A stretch of DNA of 55,694 nt, from NCBI GenBank assembly GCA_002327985.1, contig DCVM01000031.1:8309-64002 (forward strand), written 5' to 3'. Positions 50,944-55,694 of the stretch are shown here, one piece after another. This DNA comes from Syntrophaceae bacterium UBA2188 (lineage in GTDB: Bacteria; Desulfobacterota; BSN033; UBA1163). The position numbers and the translations under genes were made by a program. Positions within the stretch are counted from its first letter, which is position 1; each line of letters opens with the position of its first letter. The notes beneath the pieces were generated by a model. It saw only the letters and a list, made by a program, of their open reading frames with translations, was not told the DNA's origin and searched no databases.

Positions 50944-52887
50944 TTATTCCACGGTTAGTATTTTAACCTTGGTGGTAATGGTGCCAACCTGTCCGTCACG
51001 ATAGCGGACCTTGCCAGTGACTTCAAGATCTTTCTTTCCAGTATACATAGCCTCAATTAAATTATTATACTGTTCGTAAACAAATTTCCTTCGAACCTTT
51101 CCTGTTCTTGTCAGCTCTTCGTCATCGGCGTCGAGGAGTTTGTAGAGTAAAATGATCTTCTTAAGTCTCATCGGTTTGGGCAATTGCGTATTCACCAGCC
51201 TGACTTCACCAAGAATGAGCTCCTCAACTTGGGATTGTTGAGAAAGGTCAGTATAGGTGGTGTAAGGAATCATTCGATCCTCTGCCCAGCTGCCCACATT
51301 CCCAAAATCAATATTGATAAAGCCTGTGATGTAGTCACGGGCTTCACCCCAGACCACGGCTTCTTTGATATAGGGGCTGAATTTAAGCCTCGTTTCAATA
51401 AAGTCCGAGGAAATAGCTTCGCCTCCCTTCGTACGCATGATCTCTTCTTTACGACCGATGATGAGGAGGTGCCCATCGTCATCGATATAGCCTGCATCAC
51501 CCGTATAAAGCCAACCATCGCGAAGCGCCTTATTCGTCGCCTCCGGATCTTGGTAATAACCGACAAAACAGGAAGGCGTTCTGACCAGTACTTCTTGATC
51601 CTCGGCAATCTTCACCTCTGTCCTGGGTAAGGGTTTACCAACCGACTCGGGTTTGACCTCTTTATCCGGTTGAACCTGAAAGACCCCTCCCCCTTCGGTG
51701 AGGCCATAGGCGTGCTTTAGATTTAATCCTTTTGCACGAAAGAATCGTATGACATCCGGGCTAATGGGATGCCCTCCTGTAATCGCAGCACGAATTTGTG
51801 CGCACCCTACCCGATCCAAGAGTGGACGATAGACGATTCTTGCGAATATTTTATGAAGGATTTGCAAGGAGGTAGGAACGGGTTCCTTTTTAGACTCGTG
51901 GTCGACCAAAGCCCCTCCAATCTTTTCCCCCAAGGCAAAAAGTTTACGTTTCACCCAACCCGCATCCGCGATTTTTACTCTAATTTTTGAGGCGAGGTCT
52001 TCCCAAAACCTTGAAGAGGTGATGATGACGACCGGTCCAATTTCTCGAAAATCTTCCGTGATGGTTTCTAAGGTTTCGGGGAAATTCATGGTCATCCCCG
52101 TGAGGGGGGATACGCCTACTCCCCACATCTGGTCCACGATCCACGCGGTGGGGGTGATAGAAATCCAATTGTCTCCTGGACCGATCGGAGCGGTTTCAAC
52201 CCATTTCCTTGCGATTTCGGTAAAACTTTTATGGGAAATCATCGCTAATTTGGGAATGCCCGTGGTTCCGGAGGTCATGATCATTAAAGCGACTTCATCC
52301 GGTTTTCCTTTCCACAATTCCTCTTCGAAAAGATTGGGCTGTTCTTTGTCCAACTTCGCACCGAGATCCAAGAGCTCCTTGAAACTCATCAGCCAGGGAT
52401 TATTGGTATAAGTTCTCATTCCTGTCTGATCAACGTAAATGACTTTCCGAACATGAGAAAGCTGTTCCTTCATCTCCAGGAGCTTATCGACCTGTTCCTG
52501 GTCTTGAGCAACCACATAGACGGCCTGGATGCGATTCAGCATAGTCGTCAGCTCTTTAGCAATGGAGGAGGTAAACAGATTGACTGTGATCCCACCAACG
52601 GCTTGAGCTCCTATTTCAGTAAAAAGCCACTCTGGATGATTGTCAGTGATGATACCAATGTTCTCACCCCGTTTGAGACCAAGCGCTTTTAACCCCAGAG
52701 CCACATTCTTTGTATAACGAAAGTAATCCACCCAATTATAGGAGAGCCAAATGCCATACATTTTTTCACGTAAGGCAATTTTATTCTCGCCCAGCTCTTT
52801 GGCCTGCTTAAATAAGATCTGAGGAAGGGTAAAATTCATTAAGGAGGAAAGGGCCTCCTGATTGAAACGTTCCACTTTATCCTCCAT
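50944..52887 (-). CDS. Long-chain-type acyl-CoA ligase (FACL)
   Basis: 647 residues. IMTSGTTGIPKLAMISH (about 212-228), AYGLTEGGG (about 400), GWLYTGDAGYIDDDGH, GRKEEIMRTKGGEAISSDF and RTGKVRRKF with the catalytic Lys near the C-terminus. Length and an extra N-terminal helix fit the long-chain/very-long-chain group. Its location between livG and livH, all on one strand, points to activation of whatever the transporter brings in. Only a weak ribosome site. Confidence 0.9.
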   Translation of the reverse strand: MEDKVERFNQEALSSLMNFTLPQILFKQAKELGENKIALREKMYGIWLSYNWVDYFRYTKNVALGLKALGLKRGENIGIITDNHPEWLFTEIGAQAVGGITVNLFTSSIAKELTTMLNRIQAVYVVAQDQEQVDKLLEMKEQLSHVRKVIYVDQTGMRTYTNNPWLMSFKELLDLGAKLDKEQPNLFEEELWKGKPDEVALMIMTSGTTGIPKLAMISHKSFTEIARKWVETAPIGPGDNWISITPTAWIVDQMWGVGVSPLTGMTMNFPETLETITEDFREIGPVVIITSSRFWEDLASKIRVKIADAGWVKRKLFALGEKIGGALVDHESKKEPVPTSLQILHKIFARIVYRPLLDRVGCAQIRAAITGGHPISPDVIRFFRAKGLNLKHAYGLTEGGGVFQVQPDKEVKPESVGKPLPRTEVKIAEDQEVLVRTPSCFVGYYQDPEATNKALRDGWLYTGDAGYIDDDGHLLIIGRKEEIMRTKGGEAISSDFIETRLKFSPYIKEAVVWGEARDYITGFINIDFGNVGSWAEDRMIPYTTYTDLSQQSQVEELILGEVRLVNTQLPKPMRLKKIILLYKLLDADDEELTRTGKVRRKFVYEQYNNLIEAMYTGKKDLEVTGKVRYRDGQVGTITTKVKILTVE

Positions 52888-52912
52888 ACAAGATTAACTC
52901 CAATGTATGCTT

Positions 52913-52996
52913 GGAATGATGGAATTATGGAATATTGGAAAATGGGGTCTATGGTTTTTGACCAGTATTCCACCATTCCATTGTTCCACAATTCCA
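52913..52996. repeat. Period-8 palindromic array (GGAATnAT words)
   Basis: GGAATGAT (52913), GGAATTAT (52921), GGAATATT (52929), GGAAAATG (52937). Right arm GTATTCCA (52965), CCATTCCA (52973), TTGTTCCA (52981), CAATTCCA (52989). Phase is exactly 8 on both arms. The right arm ends one base from the stop codon of livG. Confidence 0.85.
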
Positions 52997-53824
52997 TCAA
53001 AATTTGGTTGTATCACCCAGATAGGCCTTGACGACCTCTGGGTGATTCTGGATGACTTCTGGAGTCCCCTCTGCGATCTTTTCCCCGAAATTCAAAACCA
53101 TAATCCGTTGTGAGACACTCATCACTACAGACATATCATGTTCCACCAGGATAATGGTCTGTCCCCATGCCGTATTTAACTCCAGCAAAAACCGGACCAT
53201 ATCTTCCTTTTCCTCGAGCGTCATTCCGGCAAAGGGTTCATCTAACACCAAGAGTTTCGGCTCTAAAGCTAAGGCGCGGCCCAGCTCAACCCTCTTTCTC
53301 ATCCCATAAGGCAAAGAACCCACCGGTTTTTTTCGGATGGACTGCATTTCCAGAAAGTCGATCAATTCTTCCAAAACCTGGCGGTGTCGAACTTCTTCTT
53401 TTCGAACGGATGAGGAAAAAATGGATGCTTTTCCAATGCCATAACTGCAATAAAGATGTCGGGCCAAAAGCATATTCGCTAAAACCGTGATCCCTGGAAA
53501 GAGTTCAATGTTTTGATAGGTCCTTCCTATCCCCTTTTTTGTGACCTCATGGGGGTGCAGTCCTGCAACCTCTTCACCGTTGAAGAGGATTTGTCCTTTT
53601 TGAGGGTGGTAATAGCCCGTAATACAGTTCATGAGGCTTGTCTTTCCGGCACCGTTCGGTCCGATGACGCTGACCAACTCCCCTGTATGGACGGTGAGAT
53701 CCACATCATGAAGCGCCATCACCCCCCCAAAATTTAAAAACACTTTTTTCACCTCCAGCTCAGCCTGACGTTTTTCAGGCTGAGTGGAGGCATAGATGCT
53801 TGGTGTCCCTCGAAATGCTTTCAT
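52997..53824 (-). CDS. livG: ABC importer ATPase LivG
   Basis: 275 residues. Walker A GPNGAGKTS, signature-like LPYGMRKRVELGRAL, Walker B LLVLDEPFAGM, and the switch His in LVEHDMSVVM. The N-terminus (about 18 residues) is longer than usual. An AAAGGA precedes the start by seven bases. It overlaps no gene and lies 25 bases from livK. Confidence 0.94.
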   Translation of the reverse strand: MKAFRGTPSIYASTQPEKRQAELEVKKVFLNFGGVMALHDVDLTVHTGELVSVIGPNGAGKTSLMNCITGYYHPQKGQILFNGEEVAGLHPHEVTKKGIGRTYQNIELFPGITVLANMLLARHLYCSYGIGKASIFSSSVRKEEVRHRQVLEELIDFLEMQSIRKKPVGSLPYGMRKRVELGRALALEPKLLVLDEPFAGMTLEEKEDMVRFLLELNTAWGQTIILVEHDMSVVMSVSQRIMVLNFGEKIAEGTPEVIQNHPEVVKAYLGDTTKF

Positions 53825-53849
53825 CGATCTTTCCTTTAACGTGCAATCC

Positions 53850-55055
53850 TTACATTTTGGGAGTTTTCAAAACCTTTATTTTTTCTGTTCTAGGATTATA
53901 GAATGCAGTCATGGGTTCATAGGTCGCATCTTCGTTAATCTTAACAAGCCTCCCTTTAAAAGAACCCTCATGGTTATCCTTGGTGTAGGTCACATAAGGG
54001 ACAAGGCCGCCGAAGTCCTCATTATTAAAGGTCTCCATGGCCTTGTTGATATTCTCTGCATTGATGGTTTTGAATAATCCACTTGCCCTATGGGCAGCTC
54101 TCTCCTGGATCATGGCTACAACGACGCCTTCCCAATAAGAGGTCTCGAAATAGTTGATCGTCTTATATTTTTCCCACAACCTCTGAAGAATCTCGATTCC
54201 AGGTGTCTTATCCTGAGGGAGTACCCCGCAGAATTGCATATAGACTCGATCGCGGATCAAACCTTTCCCCAGTTTAAAAAAGTCCGGGTCTGTTGCGGTC
54301 CATGTCCCAAAGAAAGGAACTTTGTAATCCACCTTGTCAGCTGCTTTGAGGGCAGTAATCACATGTGCAGGGAGAATCTGCACAAAAACATATTCCGCTC
54401 CCTTCCCCTTTAAACGAAGCATCTCCGTGGTCAGATCGACTGTCGCCGGAGGGAATTCCTCAATGCTTACAATATTGATATTATTCTTTGCGGCAAACTC
54501 TTTGCTTGGAGCATGAATCGTCTTTCCATAAACATTGTTATATGTTAATAAACCGACCTTCGGGGCTTCTTTTCCCTTATGGATGTTGCGGATATAATCA
54601 AGCACGATATAGGAATCTAAAATGTAACTTCCAAAGGGCAGATACATATAGGCCACTGGGGCCAAAAGAAGATCTTGATCTGTGGAGTAATTGATCGTTG
54701 GAATTTTATATTCTTGAATAATCGGCTTAGCTTGTTTACCTGACCCTGCATCCCAGGTGGCAATCATATCCACCTTTTCCTCACAGAATTTCTTTACAAA
54801 TTTTACTGCTTCAGGGGCTTTGTAAGCATGATCGACAATTGTTAACTCGAATTTTCTACCGGCAATTCCGCCCTTCACCTCGTTGACATAGTTTAAATAG
54901 TCTCGATGGCCCTTCGCATGGAACTGACCCCACGTAGAGGCTGGACCGGTCAAGTTGATGACCGCTCCAATTTTAATCGGTTGAGCCTCAATCGTCAATG
55001 CAGAAACAGTAAACATAAACCCTACCATGATAGCAAAAACGAAAAGCTTTTTCAT
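53850..55055 (-). CDS. livK: ABC importer substrate-binding protein (LivK-like)
   Basis: 401 residues. Signal peptide about 1-24 (LFVFAIMVGFMFTVSALTIEA), then a type I periplasmic binding protein fold starting IKIGAVINLTGPASTWG. The ligand-contact regions differ between family members, so specificity for amino acids versus aromatic acids cannot be read from sequence. Strong GGGAGGGG before the ATG. First gene of the liv operon. Confidence 0.92.
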   Translation of the reverse strand: MKKLFVFAIMVGFMFTVSALTIEAQPIKIGAVINLTGPASTWGQFHAKGHRDYLNYVNEVKGGIAGRKFELTIVDHAYKAPEAVKFVKKFCEEKVDMIATWDAGSGKQAKPIIQEYKIPTINYSTDQDLLLAPVAYMYLPFGSYILDSYIVLDYIRNIHKGKEAPKVGLLTYNNVYGKTIHAPSKEFAAKNNINIVSIEEFPPATVDLTTEMLRLKGKGAEYVFVQILPAHVITALKAADKVDYKVPFFGTWTATDPDFFKLGKGLIRDRVYMQFCGVLPQDKTPGIEILQRLWEKYKTINYFETSYWEGVVVAMIQERAAHRASGLFKTINAENINKAMETFNNEDFGGLVPYVTYTKDNHEGSFKGRLVKINEDATYEPMTAFYNPRTEKIKVLKTPKM

Positions 55056-55427
55056 AACATTCCCCTCCCAATTTTATTTGTGATAAGTTTTAATTCCCCA
55101 TCTTTTTTCTTAAAAATATTTTTTTAAGAATCCTGTCTTATTTTCTCTTCCCTTCACCTCCTTTTTGACAATTTCTAAAGAATGGCTCTTTGCTTGATAA
55201 ACATGAGCGGTATTTTGACTGAGAGACCCAAAGGCAAAATCCAATTTCTTGTAGTTGTATCTGGTATACTTTTTATTTTAATAAAATTTAGCAAAGGCAA
55301 TACTAAAAACCAGTTAAATCTTTCAATCCTATTAATATCTATTTAACCTTTTGTCTAAACCACAAGACTGGACTTATTTTACATATCTAAAAAATAATTG
55401 CAAGTAAAAAATTTCACCCAACAAAAA
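55056..55427. other. Leader/promoter region of the liv operon
   Basis: AT-rich 370 bases with no ORF of note. It must contain the liv promoter, but no pair of boxes stood out. A ribosome-site-like AGGAGGTG (minus strand, around 55160) is not followed by a start codon at the right distance. Confidence 0.4.
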
Positions 55428-55461
55428 GCCGCCACCCGAATTTCTATTTTCGGATAGCGGC
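55428..55461 (-). terminator. Intrinsic terminator entering from the right
   Basis: A 13-bp stem (55428-55440 with 55449-55461, two G.U pairs) with an eight-base loop and a U-run on the minus strand. It ends a minus-strand gene located beyond the window and isolates the liv operon. Bases 55462-55694 hold no gene that I can support. Confidence 0.85.
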
Positions 55462-55694
55462 CCGACCATCCCATTTGTAACCTCCAGAAATATTTGAATA
55501 TATTCCTGGACCCGAGATATCATTATAAAAAATAATTTTAAATGTCAAGAGTTTTTTCACTTTATGCTTTTCACTTCATTTCGGGTTAGTCCGCCAAATA
55601 ATTTTACAAAGATTATCGATCAATGCTCTTGAGATTCACCTTTTCGCTTTGTTGAATCGACGGAAATTCCTTCCAAAATCGAACGTATACTCGC

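Overview
This 55.7-kb window looks like part of the chromosome of a strictly anaerobic, Desulfobacterota-like (deltaproteobacterial) bacterium with moderate G+C. The evidence is indirect. It has a tetraheme class III cytochrome c and a ResB cytochrome-maturation protein, a UGA-containing (selenocysteine) GrdB-family gene, ATP-driven 2-hydroxyacyl-CoA dehydratase/benzoyl-CoA reductase-type enzymes, a Na+-pumping decarboxylase subunit and a PEP-CTERM exported protein. No rRNA, tRNA, CRISPR array, phage or transposase gene was seen.

Layout. 0.2-4.9 kb: housekeeping genes on the minus strand (NUDIX, isochorismatase-fold hydrolase, TatD, PLD-like nuclease, TsaC/Sua5, PurE). 5.0-9.6 kb: a Ca2+-type P-ATPase, then OadB-type Na+ pump with a 43-residue gamma-like peptide. 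9.7-13.9 kb: a 1,399-residue protein with two CoA-dehydratase activase modules. 14.1-22 kb: an accessory, repeat-rich island with VapBC and RelBE toxin-antitoxin pairs, a duplicated small exported protein, a 192-bp palindromic insertion with 11-bp terminal repeats, a 1,002-residue secreted Ig-like protein with an exact 276-bp internal duplication, and a PEP-CTERM protein. 22-25.2 kb: a large STAND/BTAD regulator split by a +1 frameshift in a G run. 25.5-27.1 kb: acylphosphatase, a small membrane protein and the selenoprotein. 27.2-31.9 kb: plus-strand operon tmk-holB-ricT-metG-dciA behind a near-consensus promoter. 31.9-36.5 kb: methyltransferase, cyclophilin-like protein, membrane protein, larB, DUF2207 protein. 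36.8-40.4 kb: HDAC-family deacetylase, HU, ResB, cytochrome c. 40.5-45.5 kb: four genes with the size pattern of an ATP-dependent benzoyl-CoA reductase (BzdNOPQ). 46.2-55.1 kb: a branched-chain-type ABC importer (livKGHMF) interleaved with two acyl-CoA ligases.

Functionally, the right 15 kb reads as import of an organic (probably aromatic) acid, activation to its CoA thioester and two-electron ring reduction driven by ATP. The substrate is inferred, not shown.

The most unusual layer lies between the genes. Nearly every gap contains a palindrome made of degenerate 7- or 8-base words repeated in strict phase on one arm and as reverse complement on the other. These arrays differ in sequence but share the architecture, and several supply the stop codon or last residues of the neighbouring gene. 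A second, longer element recurs in the benzoyl-CoA-reductase cluster gaps. Together with the UGA-recoded gene, these are the best candidates for something not yet well described.
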